NCBI RefSeq assembly: GCF_000816785.1
Contig: NZ_CP007766.1
Span: forward strand, 992,001-1,056,000
Length of the DNA: 64,000 bases
Origin: Campylobacter peloridis LMG 23910
Lineage (GTDB): Bacteria; Campylobacterota; Campylobacteria; Campylobacterales; Campylobacteraceae
Reading direction: 5' to 3'
The stretch's first letter is position 1. Each line of letters begins with the position of its first letter. Shown here one piece after another: positions 36,330 to 45,668 of the stretch. Made by a program: the position numbers and the translations under genes. The notes under the pieces were generated by a model that was not told the origin of the DNA, searched no databases, and was given only the letters and a program-made list of their open reading frames with translations.

Positions 36330-37051
36330 TAATCATACCCGCAAGATTAAAATCAAGCCGTTTTGAAAATAAAATTTTATGTGAAATTGATAATTTACCA
36401 ATGTTTATTTATACGGCTAAAAAAATGCAAGAAGTTGATGAAGTTTGCGTTGCACTAGATGATGAAGAAGTTTTAAAAATAGCACAAAAGCACAATATAA
36501 ATGCTGTTTTAACAAGTAAAAATCACGAAAGTGGCACTGATAGGATCAACGAAGCTTGCCAAATTTTAAAACTAAATCCAAAAGAACTCATTATCAATGT
36601 CCAAGCTGATGAACCTTTTATAGAAACACAAAATATTAAAAAATTCAAAGAATTTAGCCAAAATGCTTTTAAAGATGAGCTTTGTTTTATGAGTAGTTGT
36701 TATAAAGAAGTAGATGCAAAAGCTTGTGATGATCCAAATTTAGTTAAAGTAGTAACTGATTGTAATGATTTTGCTTTATATTTTTCAAGATCTAAACTTC
36801 CTTATGAAAGAGCAAATTATAAGCAAAAATTTAAAGCCCATCTTGGCATTTATGCTTATAGGGTTGAAAATTTGCAAGAATTTTGTAACTTAAAAAATTC
36901 AGCCTTAGAAGAATGTGAAAAACTCGAGCAATTAAGAGCCTTAGAAAATGGCAAAAAAATCAAAATGTTAAAAATTCAAAGCCAAAGCATAGGTATAGAT
37001 ACAAAAGAAGATTATGAAAGAGCTTTGGCTAAATTTGGAGCTAAAAAATGA
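36326..37051 (+). CDS. kdsB: CMP-Kdo synthetase KdsB
   Basis: Activates Kdo with CTP for LPS/LOS core synthesis. The 241 aa begin with MIIIPARLKSSRFENKIL, the family's nucleotide-binding motif, and contain NVQADEPFIE near 95 and SRSKLPYERA near 150. I chose the ATG at 36326, which overlaps the thrC stop as ATGA; an in-frame ATG four codons earlier is less likely. It overlaps the next gene by four bases. Confidence 0.94.
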   Translation: MIIIPARLKSSRFENKILCEIDNLPMFIYTAKKMQEVDEVCVALDDEEVLKIAQKHNINAVLTSKNHESGTDRINEACQILKLNPKELIINVQADEPFIETQNIKKFKEFSQNAFKDELCFMSSCYKEVDAKACDDPNLVKVVTDCNDFALYFSRSKLPYERANYKQKFKAHLGIYAYRVENLQEFCNLKNSALEECEKLEQLRALENGKKIKMLKIQSQSIGIDTKEDYERALAKFGAKK

Positions 37052-37812
37052 AAAAAATTTTATTATTATTTGTTTTTATTTTTACCCTTCATGCTAAAGA
37101 TTTAATCGTAGGTATGGAGTTAGCTTATCCTCCTTTTGAAATGAGTGATAATAAAGGCAATCCAAGTGGTTTTAGTGTGGATTTTTTGCAAGCTTTTGCT
37201 AAAGAAAAAAATTATAAGCTAAAAATTCAAAATATCGCTTGGGATGGGCTTATACCTGCTTTAAGAAGTCAAAAAATTGATTTAATCATGTCTTCTATGA
37301 GCATAAGTGAGCAAAGAAAAAAAGTGATAGATTTTACCTTGCCTTATGCTAGGGCAAATTTAGCGATATTAAGTGCTACAAAATCAAATATTAATTCCAT
37401 AAAAGATTTAAACCAAAAGGGTAAAATTCTTGCTTTAAAAAGAGGAACTAGCGCGCATTTATACGCTCAAAAAAATCTTAAAAATGCAAAAATCTTAGTC
37501 TTTGATAAAGAAAATGCAGCCATTTTAGAAGTTATTCAAGCAAAAGCTGATGCTTTTATTTATGATCAAATGAGTATTTACAAAGCATGGAAAAAACACC
37601 CAAAACAAACAAAAGCTATTTTTACCCCTTTTGAAAAAACTCCTGAGCAATGGGCCATAGCATTAAATAAAAACAATGTTAAATTAAAAGAAGAATTAAA
37701 TGAATTTATTAAAAAATCAAAAGAAAATGGCTTTTTTGATACATTAAGTCAAAAATATTTTAAGGAAATGAAAGAAATTTTTAAAGAACAAGAACTTGAG
37801 TTTTTCTTTTAA
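37048..37812 (+). CDS. Periplasmic amino-acid-binding protein of an ABC transporter
   Basis: Family 3 extracellular solute-binding protein, 254 aa. A signal peptide of about 16 residues ends at LHAKD; then GMELAYPPFEMSDNKG, GFSVDFLQAFA, WDGLIPALRSQKIDLIMSSM and the SEQRKKVIDFTLPYA block follow in the standard order for polar or basic amino acid binding proteins. It overlaps kdsB by four bases, so it shares that operon. The permease lies convergent just behind it, on the other strand. Confidence 0.9.
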   Translation: MKKILLLFVFIFTLHAKDLIVGMELAYPPFEMSDNKGNPSGFSVDFLQAFAKEKNYKLKIQNIAWDGLIPALRSQKIDLIMSSMSISEQRKKVIDFTLPYARANLAILSATKSNINSIKDLNQKGKILALKRGTSAHLYAQKNLKNAKILVFDKENAAILEVIQAKADAFIYDQMSIYKAWKKHPKQTKAIFTPFEKTPEQWAIALNKNNVKLKEELNEFIKKSKENGFFDTLSQKYFKEMKEIFKEQELEFFF

Positions 37813-37821
37813 GAAAAACTC
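37798..37821 (+). terminator. Terminator across the ends of the binding-protein and permease genes
   Basis: GAGTTTTTCTT (37798-37808) pairs perfectly with AAGAAAAACTC (37811-37821), followed on the plus strand by TTTTC. It contains the stop codons of both convergent genes. Confidence 0.7.
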
Positions 37822-38591
37822 TTTTCAAGCTTTCTTGAAAAAATGGAAATGGGTAAAGTCAAAAGTAAATAACAAAGCGCTAAAGGAATATAAATTTCTA
37901 AAGTAGAAAAAGTAAAAGCATTGATTTCTTGAGCATTTTGAGTTAGTTCTGAAATAGCTATCACACTTAAAAGGGAACTATCTTTGATTAAATTACCAAG
38001 TTGCCCACTTAGTGGTGCTAAAATGTTTTTTAAAGCTTGAGGAAAAATCACACTTTTATAAATTTCAAATTCACTCAACCCCAAAGCTTTAGCGCTTTCA
38101 TATTGCATTTTATCAACACTTAAAATTCCTGCTCTAAATATCTCACAAATATAAGCACTTGCAAATAAAGCTAAAATCAAAACTCCACAAACATAGCGAT
38201 TATCCAAACCTAAATTATCTGCAAAAATATAATAAATCAATAAAATTTGCACAAGTAAAGGCGTGCCACGAATAAGTTCTATAAAAACTCTTGCAAACAT
38301 ATTGAAAATTATAATTTTACAAAGACTCATATAACACAAAATCAAAGCAAAAACTACACCAACAACCAAAGATAAAATACTAATAAAAAAACTTGTAAAA
38401 AAGCCATTAATCATTTTATCTTTGTATTCTAAAATAGCTTTAAAATCAAAATTATAACTAGCACTCAAAAATGATAAATAAAAAAACAAAAACATTAAAA
38501 AAGCAAGCAACAAAGCATTAACAATATAAGCCTTTAAGCTTATTTTTTTATACTCATTAAATTTATTATGGACTATAAAAAGATTATTCAA
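37809..38591 (-). CDS. Amino-acid ABC transporter permease (HisM/GlnP family)
   Basis: Inner-membrane permease, 260 aa, with about five or six helices (first near 24-45, others from about 70 on). The signature ELIRGTPLLVQILLIYY is near 105 and the ATPase-contacting EAA loop is ESAKALGLSEFEIYKS near 165. It is convergent with a binding-protein gene by four bases and probably works with it; no ATPase subunit is encoded in the window, so that part must come from elsewhere. Confidence 0.9.
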   Translation of the reverse strand: MNNLFIVHNKFNEYKKISLKAYIVNALLLAFLMFLFFYLSFLSASYNFDFKAILEYKDKMINGFFTSFFISILSLVVGVVFALILCYMSLCKIIIFNMFARVFIELIRGTPLLVQILLIYYIFADNLGLDNRYVCGVLILALFASAYICEIFRAGILSVDKMQYESAKALGLSEFEIYKSVIFPQALKNILAPLSGQLGNLIKDSSLLSVIAISELTQNAQEINAFTFSTLEIYIPLALCYLLLTLPISIFSRKLEKSFS

Positions 38592-38600
38592 GATTAGCCT

Positions 38601-39428
38601 TTATTTTTTATCAAATTTTTTAAGTTTTTCATCATTTAAACTTAATTCCATTTTGCGAATTTCATCCTCACCACTTCGTACTAATTTTTTATCGAATTTA
38701 AAATATTTATTCTTAATTTTATTTGGATATTCTAAGGCATTAAGTAAATACTTAAATAAATTTATTCTTGCTTTCTTTTTATTATCTGAATTTATAATAA
38801 CCCATGGACATTTTGGAGTATTTGAAGCTAAAAGCATAGAGTATTTTGCTAAAGTATATTTATCCCATAATTCTTGTGATTTTTCATCAACAAAAGAAAG
38901 TTTATATTGTTTAAGCGGATCTTTTCTTCTTTGTTCAAAACGCTTTTTTTGTTCTTGCTTAGAGACTGAAAAATAAAATTTAAAAAACAAAATTTCACTA
39001 TCAAGTAGCATTTCTTCAAATGATGCCACCTCGCGTAAGAATTTTTTGTGCTCATTTGGAGAACAAAAACCCATTACTGGTTCAACCCCTGCCCTATTAT
39101 ACCAAGATCTATCAAAAATCACTATTTCACCTGCTGCAGGTAAATGCGCCACATAACGCTGAAAATACCATTGTGTTTTTTCCACATCACTTGGTTTTTC
39201 AAGTGCAACTACACGGCAACCTCTGGGATTTAAATGCTCAATTAATCTTTTTATAGCACCACCTTTTCCCGCCGCATCGCGTCCTTCGATTAAAATCAAA
39301 ACCTTTAATCCTTTATCTTTTACATGATTTTGGAATTTCAAAAGCTCAATTTGTAGTCTTTTAAGCTCACTTTCATATTCAAGTGTTGATTTTTTTACTT
39401 TAATAAGGGTGTATTTTTTCTCATCCAA
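38601..39428 (-). CDS. ppk2: Polyphosphate kinase 2 (PPK2 family)
   Basis: Uses polyphosphate to phosphorylate nucleotides (mostly GDP or ADP). The 275-aa protein has a P-loop GRDAAGKGG (about 49-57), the lid/second motif FDRSWYNRAGVEPVMGF (about 107-123) and KDPLKQYKLS near 170, matching the single-domain class I PPK2. The start is a TTG at 39428: AAGGAG lies seven bases upstream, and no in-frame ATG is near. It lies ten bases before the permease gene on the same strand. Confidence 0.93.
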   Translation of the reverse strand: MDEKKYTLIKVKKSTLEYESELKRLQIELLKFQNHVKDKGLKVLILIEGRDAAGKGGAIKRLIEHLNPRGCRVVALEKPSDVEKTQWYFQRYVAHLPAAGEIVIFDRSWYNRAGVEPVMGFCSPNEHKKFLREVASFEEMLLDSEILFFKFYFSVSKQEQKKRFEQRRKDPLKQYKLSFVDEKSQELWDKYTLAKYSMLLASNTPKCPWVIINSDNKKKARINLFKYLLNALEYPNKIKNKYFKFDKKLVRSGEDEIRKMELSLNDEKLKKFDKK

Positions 39429-39519
39429 AGCAAAACTCCTTAATTTAGGATAATTATTAACTTAAATTTACCACAAATATGTAAAATAAGCCAAATTTAT
39501 TTTAAGCTCAAGGAGAAAA

Positions 39520-41211
39520 ATGCGTTTTTTGGCATTATTGTTTATTTTTTTAAATTTAGCTTTTTCAAATAATGGTGTTTTATCGCTTAATGAAGCTTTT
39601 AAATTAAATACCTATAGCGATAATCAAGGAATTTTTTTAAAAATAAATCTTGCAGAAAGAATTTATCTTTACAAAGATCAAGTCAAAGTCGAACTTGATT
39701 CTAACGATATAACTTCCTTGCTTAATTTTCCAAAAACTGATATTAGAGAGAACAAAGAAGTAATTTTTAAGCAACTTGAACTTTTTATACCACAATTATT
39801 ACTAGATGATTTTATCAAAAACAATAAAGCAAAAATCACATTAACTTATCAAGGTTGCTCAGAAGAAGGTTTGTGCTATCGCCCTGTATATGTAAATTAT
39901 GAACTTAATAAGCAAAATGGAATTTATGCTATAAAATCCACTAAGGATCAATTTAAAAAGCAAAATGAAGATGAGCAAATTGCTAATGATTTAAGCACGC
40001 AAAATATATTTATCACGCTTTTAACTTTCTTTGGTTATGGTTTATTGCTAGCACTTACTCCTTGTATTTTACCAATGATACCTATTCTTTCATCATTAAT
40101 TGCTATGAAACTCAAAGACAAACCATCTAAAAAACATAGCTTTTATTTATCTTTTGTCTATGTCTTTTTTATGTCCTTAGCTTATGCTATAGCTGGTGCT
40201 TTAGTAGGCCTTGCAGGAGCTAATGTGCAAGGCTTATTACAACAACCTTGGATTATCATTATTTTTGCGGGTATTTTTGTAGTGCTCTCACTTTCTATGT
40301 TTGGCCTTTATGAGTTACAACTACCACTTAAATTCCAAAATTTTATCAATAAAAAAATAGAAGGAAAAAATGGTGTTTTTGGTGTAGCTATCATGGGCTT
40401 TTTATCAGCTCTTATTGTAGGTCCTTGTGTAGCAGCACCTTTAGCAGGAGCTTTACTTTATATTACCAATAGCGGAGATGTATTTTTAGGAGGGCTTTCT
40501 TTGTTTATAATGAGTTTTGGTATGGGTATACCTTTGCTTTTAATAGGACTTGGAGGAAGTTTTTTAAAAAGTGGAGCTTGGATGCTTAAAGTAAAGATTT
40601 TCTTTGGTTTTATCATGCTCATTATGGCAGTTTGGATGCTAGAAAGAATACTTAGCGCAAATATCATTTTAATACTTTATGGAATTATAGGTGTATTTTT
40701 TGCTAGTTTTATGGGTTTATTTGATGAAGCAAAAACTAATTTTGATAAATTTAAAAAAGCAAGTATGATTTTAGTTTTAGCTTATAGTTTAAGTCTAATC
40801 TTAGGTGGCTCAATGGGTTCAAAAAGCTTGCTAAAACCTCTTGAATTTAACCTTGCTTCAAAAGAAAATAGCTCTAGTTTAAGTTTTAAAACCATTAAAA
40901 ACTTAAAAGAACTCAAGCAAGAATTGCAAAATTCCACCAAGCCAGTTATGCTTGAATTTACAGCCGCTTGGTGTGAAAACTGCAAACTTTTAGAAGAATA
41001 CACTTTTACAGATACTAAAGTGCAAAATTTGCTTACTAATTACACACTTTTAAAAGCAGATGTAACACACAATAGCCATGAAGATTTAGCTCTTATGAAA
41101 GAATTTGGAGTTTTTGGGCCTCCTGTGATGATATTTTTTAACAAAGGCGAGGAAAAAGGACGCATTATAGGTTATGTGGATGCAAATGATTTTTTAAATA
41201 GAGTTCCTTAA
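39520..41211 (+). CDS. dsbD: Thiol:disulfide interchange protein DsbD
   Basis: Carries electrons from cytoplasmic thioredoxin to periplasmic thiol enzymes. The 563-aa protein has a signal peptide (about 1-16), an N-terminal immunoglobulin-like domain with Cys in GCSEEGLCYR (about 115-121), and eight membrane helices (about 165-445) with the redox cysteines in LTPCILPM and VGPCVAAPL. The C-terminal thioredoxin domain has WCENC near 485. AAGGAG precedes the ATG. All six redox cysteines are present. Confidence 0.95.
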   Translation: MRFLALLFIFLNLAFSNNGVLSLNEAFKLNTYSDNQGIFLKINLAERIYLYKDQVKVELDSNDITSLLNFPKTDIRENKEVIFKQLELFIPQLLLDDFIKNNKAKITLTYQGCSEEGLCYRPVYVNYELNKQNGIYAIKSTKDQFKKQNEDEQIANDLSTQNIFITLLTFFGYGLLLALTPCILPMIPILSSLIAMKLKDKPSKKHSFYLSFVYVFFMSLAYAIAGALVGLAGANVQGLLQQPWIIIIFAGIFVVLSLSMFGLYELQLPLKFQNFINKKIEGKNGVFGVAIMGFLSALIVGPCVAAPLAGALLYITNSGDVFLGGLSLFIMSFGMGIPLLLIGLGGSFLKSGAWMLKVKIFFGFIMLIMAVWMLERILSANIILILYGIIGVFFASFMGLFDEAKTNFDKFKKASMILVLAYSLSLILGGSMGSKSLLKPLEFNLASKENSSSLSFKTIKNLKELKQELQNSTKPVMLEFTAAWCENCKLLEEYTFTDTKVQNLLTNYTLLKADVTHNSHEDLALMKEFGVFGPPVMIFFNKGEEKGRIIGYVDANDFLNRVP

Positions 41212-41225
41212 AGGACTCTATTTAA
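41194..41225. terminator. Bidirectional hairpin between dsbD and the NDH-2 gene
   Basis: TTAAATAGAGTTCCTT pairs with AAGGACTCTATTTAA with one bulged T and a tiny loop at the dsbD stop codon. It lies between convergent genes; neither side has a long U-run. Confidence 0.6.
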
Positions 41226-41233
41226 AATTAACT

Positions 41234-42409
41234 TTATTTTAAAAAACCTTTTATTCCTTCAAGCTGATACTGCCATAGTTTTTCTATAAAAATTTTAAGT
41301 TTTATTGCCAAATAACCACTAATTGGTTTATGCAAAATTGTTCCTACAGCATAATCATTTCCGATAGAACAAACGGTATTCCCACTCACAAAAGAAAATT
41401 CTTGCTTAAATTCTTTTTCATCAACCATAGCCATTAAAGCTTTAGCTACATAAGCTCCTTCTCTTAATGCAAGCTGGGCTGTTGGAGGATAGGGAGTATT
41501 AGTTTTAGGATTTTTAAATAAACTATTATCACCTATAAAAAAGTATTTTGATGGATTTTCAACATTTAATGGATGCATAAATGCATCTACTTCTATACGC
41601 GATCTTGCGCTTGGAAAATCTGGGCTATTTTCTATAACGCTACTACCTCTAACTCCTGCAGTCCAAATGATAGTATTAGCTTTAACAAATTCTTTCTCAT
41701 CAATTCTTATACCATTTTTTTCACATTCTATGATTTTAGATTTTTCATATACTTTCACACCAAGTGCCTCTAGTCTTTGTTTTGCTTTCAAAGCCAAACT
41801 TTTATCAAACATAGGTAAAATTTGATCCATAGCTTCAATGAGAAAAAGTTCTAATTTCTCGTATGCAATTTGTTCTTTTTTACAAAAGATTTTAAGCTCT
41901 TTAGCCAAAGAAGCTACAAATTCAACCCCACTTAAACCCCCGCCACAGACTATTATTTTTAAATCATCTTCATTTTGAGTGGTTTTATAATTTTTTATTT
42001 TTTCATATATAATTTCATTGATTTTTAAAGCATTTTCATAATTATCTATACTCAAAGCATATTCTTGCATACCCTTAATACCAAAAGTTTCTTTAGTAAA
42101 ACCAAGCCCACATACTAAAATATCAAAGTCAAATTCGCTATTTTTAGCAAAAACTTTGTCTTTAGAAATTTTTAAAACTTCATCTTGAATGAAGTTAATT
42201 TTTGGATTTAATAAAGGAAAAAGATCATATTTTGAACTATAAACATCTTCATTTGAAGCTACCTTATGTAATAAAATAGTATGATAATGATAAGAATTGT
42301 TATTAATCAAACTCACTTGTGCTTTTTCAAAAAACTCATCAGGCAAAGCTTTTATAGCTGATAAAGTAGCATATCCTGCACCTAAAAACAAAATTTTCTT
42401 TTTTTGCAT
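41234..42409 (-). CDS. NADH dehydrogenase type II-like flavoprotein (NDH-2)
   Basis: Membrane-associated FAD enzyme passing electrons to quinone. The 391-aa protein starts with the FAD-binding KKILFLGAGYATLSA, has a second nucleotide fold IIVCGGGLSGVEF near 160, ends the FAD part with KYFFIGDNSLF (about 285), and carries an amphipathic C-terminal region LKIFIEKLWQYQLEGIKGF. I start at ATG 42409 with AAGGA upstream. Sulfide:quinone reductase is a related alternative, but the paired catalytic cysteines of that family are not evident. Confidence 0.8.
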   Translation of the reverse strand: MQKKKILFLGAGYATLSAIKALPDEFFEKAQVSLINNNSYHYHTILLHKVASNEDVYSSKYDLFPLLNPKINFIQDEVLKISKDKVFAKNSEFDFDILVCGLGFTKETFGIKGMQEYALSIDNYENALKINEIIYEKIKNYKTTQNEDDLKIIVCGGGLSGVEFVASLAKELKIFCKKEQIAYEKLELFLIEAMDQILPMFDKSLALKAKQRLEALGVKVYEKSKIIECEKNGIRIDEKEFVKANTIIWTAGVRGSSVIENSPDFPSARSRIEVDAFMHPLNVENPSKYFFIGDNSLFKNPKTNTPYPPTAQLALREGAYVAKALMAMVDEKEFKQEFSFVSGNTVCSIGNDYAVGTILHKPISGYLAIKLKIFIEKLWQYQLEGIKGFLK

Positions 42410-42451
42410 GGATTTTCCTTTAATTTGATAAAAAAATAAATAAAAATTTGG

Positions 42452-42457
42452 CATAAT
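42452..42457 (+). promoter_or_regulatory. -10 element upstream of the NSS transporter
   Basis: CATAAT in the context TTTGGCATAATGG, 54 bases before the ATG at 42512, between divergent genes. Confidence 0.35.
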
Positions 42458-42511
42458 GGTATTATTTTTTATCTTAAAATATTTTTTATTTAAATTTAGT
42501 AAGGAAAAAGT

Positions 42512-43876
42512 ATGCAAAGACAAACTTGGAGCAATACGCTAACATACATACTCACTGTAGCAGGAGCGACAATTGGTTTTGGAGCCACTTGGCGTTTTCC
42601 ATACTTAGTAGGTGAAAATGGTGGCGGTGCTTATGTTTTAGCCTTTTGTATAGCAATGATTTTTATAGGAATTCCTGTAATTTTAGTTGAAAATGTTATA
42701 GGAAGACGCAGAATGTTAAATTCAGTCGATGCTTTTGGTGGAAAAACAAGTGATGGAGTTAAGATATCTAATTCTTGGCAAGGTGTTGGCTACATGGGAC
42801 TTTTAGGTAGTTTTGGAATTATGGCTTATTATATGGTAATAGGCGGATGGGTTTTAGCTTATATTTTTAAAATAATTATAGGTGATTTTAATCTTTCAAA
42901 TCCAATTAATGCTCAATATACAAGCGAATTTTATAGCACTACTATAGAAAATAGCCCTTTATTAATAGGAATTTTTACTACTATATTTGTAATAATTAAT
43001 TGGATTATTTTAAAAAAAGGTGTGATTGATGGTATAGAAAAGTCAGTAAAATACCTTATGCCGTTTTTATTCATTTGTCTTTTAATAGTTGTTATAAGAA
43101 ATTTAACTTTGGATGGAGCTGGCGAAGGAATAAAATTTTATCTAACTCCTGATGTTTCTAAAATAACTCCTAAATTATTTATAGATGTTTTAGGCCAAGT
43201 ATTTTTTGCTCTTTCTTTAGGCTTTGGCGTAATGATAACCCTATCATCACACCTTAATAAAAATGAGAATTTAATCAAAACTTCTATTTATACAGGAGTT
43301 TTAAATACACTTATAGCTGTTCTTGCTGGTTTTATGATTTTCCCTGCTTTATTTAGCGTAGGTTTAACTCCTGATAGTGGTCCATCTTTGGTTTTTAAAA
43401 CCCTGCCTGTTGCTTTTTCACATATACCTTTTGGAAGTATAATTTGCGTGTTTTTCTTTTTGCTTTTAATCATCGCTGCACTTACTACAAGCTTGCCAAT
43501 TTATCAAGTAATCATTAGTGTCTTAGAAGAAAAATTTAAACTAGCTAAAAATACCGCTATTAATCTAACACTTGGAAGCATTTTTGTCTTGGGAAATTTA
43601 CCATGTATACTTACTTATGGACCTTTAAAAGATATCACCATCATCAAAGGAAAAAATATTTTCGATAGTTTTGATTTTATTAGTGGAAATATATTCTTTG
43701 TTTTAACTGCATTTTTTTGCTGTATTTATGTAGGTTGGGTGCTTAAAAAAGACGCGATTTATGAACTTTCTAATCAAAATACTCTAAAAGGAAGTATTTT
43801 TAAACTATGGTATTATTATGTTAAATTTATTATACCTTTGATTATCTTAGTGATTTTTTATTTTGGCATTTTTTAA
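42512..43876 (+). CDS. Sodium-dependent transporter, NSS/SNF (LeuT-like) family
   Basis: Na+-coupled importer, probably of an amino acid or amine. The 454-aa protein has about 11-12 helices; helix 1 carries GATWRFPYLVGENGGGAYV (about 25-43), the unwound substrate/Na+ site of the family, followed by LVENVIGRRRM. AAGGAAAAAG precedes the ATG. Its last 30 bases overlap the convergent deaminase-like gene. Confidence 0.92.
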   Translation: MQRQTWSNTLTYILTVAGATIGFGATWRFPYLVGENGGGAYVLAFCIAMIFIGIPVILVENVIGRRRMLNSVDAFGGKTSDGVKISNSWQGVGYMGLLGSFGIMAYYMVIGGWVLAYIFKIIIGDFNLSNPINAQYTSEFYSTTIENSPLLIGIFTTIFVIINWIILKKGVIDGIEKSVKYLMPFLFICLLIVVIRNLTLDGAGEGIKFYLTPDVSKITPKLFIDVLGQVFFALSLGFGVMITLSSHLNKNENLIKTSIYTGVLNTLIAVLAGFMIFPALFSVGLTPDSGPSLVFKTLPVAFSHIPFGSIICVFFFLLLIIAALTTSLPIYQVIISVLEEKFKLAKNTAINLTLGSIFVLGNLPCILTYGPLKDITIIKGKNIFDSFDFISGNIFFVLTAFFCCIYVGWVLKKDAIYELSNQNTLKGSIFKLWYYYVKFIIPLIILVIFYFGIF

Positions 43877-44743
43877 TTTATACTCATAACGCTTTAGCAT
43901 GCTTATATTTCCTTCAAGGCCTCCTTGATGGATATATAAGATTTTTTCATTAATTTGTTCTTTATAGGCTAGTAAAGTTTTAAAACCTACCATATCATAA
44001 AGCAAATCAAACTCCACTCCACATTCTTTTTTTAAATCTTCATAAAGCTCATAAAATTCCAAATAAGGCTTAGCAAAATGATATTTTTTAGGTGGATTTA
44101 GTATGGTTAAATTGCTAAAATCATAATTTGGCTCTAAAGTTAAAATTTGTTCTTTTAAATACGCACTATCTCCTACACAAGCACATGTAAAAACTTTAAA
44201 TTTACTATGTTTAGCTAAAAAAGCTGCAGAAGTTCCTGTGCCTGATGGTAAAAAAATACTTACATTTTCATTTATCTGCTCATTAAGCTCTAAGGCTAAT
44301 TGTTTATAACCAAATTCAGCTTCTTTAATAGCCACGCCCTCTTCTATAAAAATATCATCCTCTTTTTTTAAAGCTAAAGCTTGTAATCTTCTTGTAGAAT
44401 AATTTACATTTTCTATCAACTCAACATCATGTTTTAATGCAAATTCTAAATTTCCATGAGGATTTTCTTTTAAAAAAGAACTCATTTTTTCACAAACAAA
44501 AATAAGCGAAAAATCATTTTCATAACAAAATTTTGCCAAAGCAACCAAAGCATTGCTTTGAGAAGAACCAAAAGAAATAAATCTTTGTCCTTTTTTAAAT
44601 AAATGTTTGTTTTTTTCAAATAAGGCTAGTTTTCTAGCCTTATTTCCATTGATATAACCTAATAAATCATCTCTTTTGAGTAAAAATTCAAAATCTTTAT
44701 ATTTTAAAACATCAATTCTACTTGCTATCAAGGTATTTTTCAA
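43847..44743 (-). CDS. PLP-dependent enzyme of the ACC deaminase/D-cysteine desulfhydrase family
   Basis: Fold-type II PLP enzyme, 298 aa. The PLP lysine lies in YINGNKARKL (about 33-36), followed by FGSSQSNAL and FLPSGTGTSAA, which binds phosphate. The substrate (D-cysteine, ACC or another amino acid) cannot be decided. The start is uncertain: a TTG at 44743 overlaps the upstream OmpA-type gene by 26 bases, and AAAAGG directly abuts it. It may be part of the MotA/OmpA transcript. Confidence 0.75.
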   Translation of the reverse strand: MKNTLIASRIDVLKYKDFEFLLKRDDLLGYINGNKARKLALFEKNKHLFKKGQRFISFGSSQSNALVALAKFCYENDFSLIFVCEKMSSFLKENPHGNLEFALKHDVELIENVNYSTRRLQALALKKEDDIFIEEGVAIKEAEFGYKQLALELNEQINENVSIFLPSGTGTSAAFLAKHSKFKVFTCACVGDSAYLKEQILTLEPNYDFSNLTILNPPKKYHFAKPYLEFYELYEDLKKECGVEFDLLYDMVGFKTLLAYKEQINEKILYIHQGGLEGNISMLKRYEYKLKNAKIKNH

Positions 44744-45668
44744 CCTTTTCTAAAGCATTATTTGTATTGATATTAAATTTAATCTCTATTCTACGGCTTG
44801 CTTCTTTATCTTCTTTACCATCTTTCATAATCACATCAGAATAAGACCTACCACTTGCCATTAAAAGCTTTTGTAATCTTGGATCTTTATAAAATGAGTG
44901 TATAAAACTCATCACAGCATAAGCTCTTTTTTGTGATAAATCAAGATTATATATATAAGAACCTGCACTATCTGTATGTCCTTCTATGACTATATTTTCT
45001 ATGCTATTTAAGATATTTTCATCTTTTAAAATACTATCAAAATACTGCGTTAATATAGTTTTTAAATTTTCTTTAGCATGTGCTTTTAAAGTAAAAGAAT
45101 TTGTATCAAAAAGCACTTCAGAAGGCAAAACTATAGCACCTGAATTAGAATCTAAAGTAATATTGGTATCAAATTTAGCCTGAAGGTTTTTAATGGTATT
45201 TTCTTTGATTAAACCTAATTCTTTGATTTTAGTTTTTGCTTCATCAAAATTACGCTCTAATTCTTTGATTTCTTCATCTTTTTTATTTAATCTTTCAAGC
45301 AAGGAAAAAATTTGCTGATCTTTTTCATCTAAGCTTGAATTTAAGTCTTGATTTAATTTAGTTATATTAGCCTCTAAAGCCTGTTTTTGTTTATTAACAT
45401 TATCAAGTGTGCTTGAGGTATTAGTTAATTTTTGACTAAGATTTTTTAGAATATCTTCTTTTTGACTTAATTCTTCTTTGTTTTCTCTTAAGCGTTCTTC
45501 TTGTTTTTGTAAATTTTCTTTTATGATTTGCAAATCACTTTGGGTTAAAACATACTTAACAACTATAGCTCCAATTAACAATATAAATATAAAAAGCAAG
45601 CCCGCCATTAAATCTGCATAAGCAATCCAAAAATTATTTTCTTCGTTATTTTGGCTATTTTTTATCAT
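44718..45668 (-). CDS. OmpA/MotB-domain membrane protein, partner of a MotA-like protein
   Basis: The 316-aa protein has one N-terminal helix (about 13-38) beginning with YADLMAGLLF, whose aspartate matches the proton-carrying residue of MotB/ZorB-like stators. A coiled coil runs from about 45-150, and a C-terminal OmpA peptidoglycan-binding domain has EGHTDSAGS near 230 and LSQKRAYAVMSFI. It overlaps the MotA-like gene by 14 bases, so together they should form a proton-driven inner-membrane complex tied to the cell wall. It is not the flagellar MotB by context. Confidence 0.88.
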   Translation of the reverse strand: MIKNSQNNEENNFWIAYADLMAGLLFIFILLIGAIVVKYVLTQSDLQIIKENLQKQEERLRENKEELSQKEDILKNLSQKLTNTSSTLDNVNKQKQALEANITKLNQDLNSSLDEKDQQIFSLLERLNKKDEEIKELERNFDEAKTKIKELGLIKENTIKNLQAKFDTNITLDSNSGAIVLPSEVLFDTNSFTLKAHAKENLKTILTQYFDSILKDENILNSIENIVIEGHTDSAGSYIYNLDLSQKRAYAVMSFIHSFYKDPRLQKLLMASGRSYSDVIMKDGKEDKEASRRIEIKFNINTNNALEKVEKYLDSK

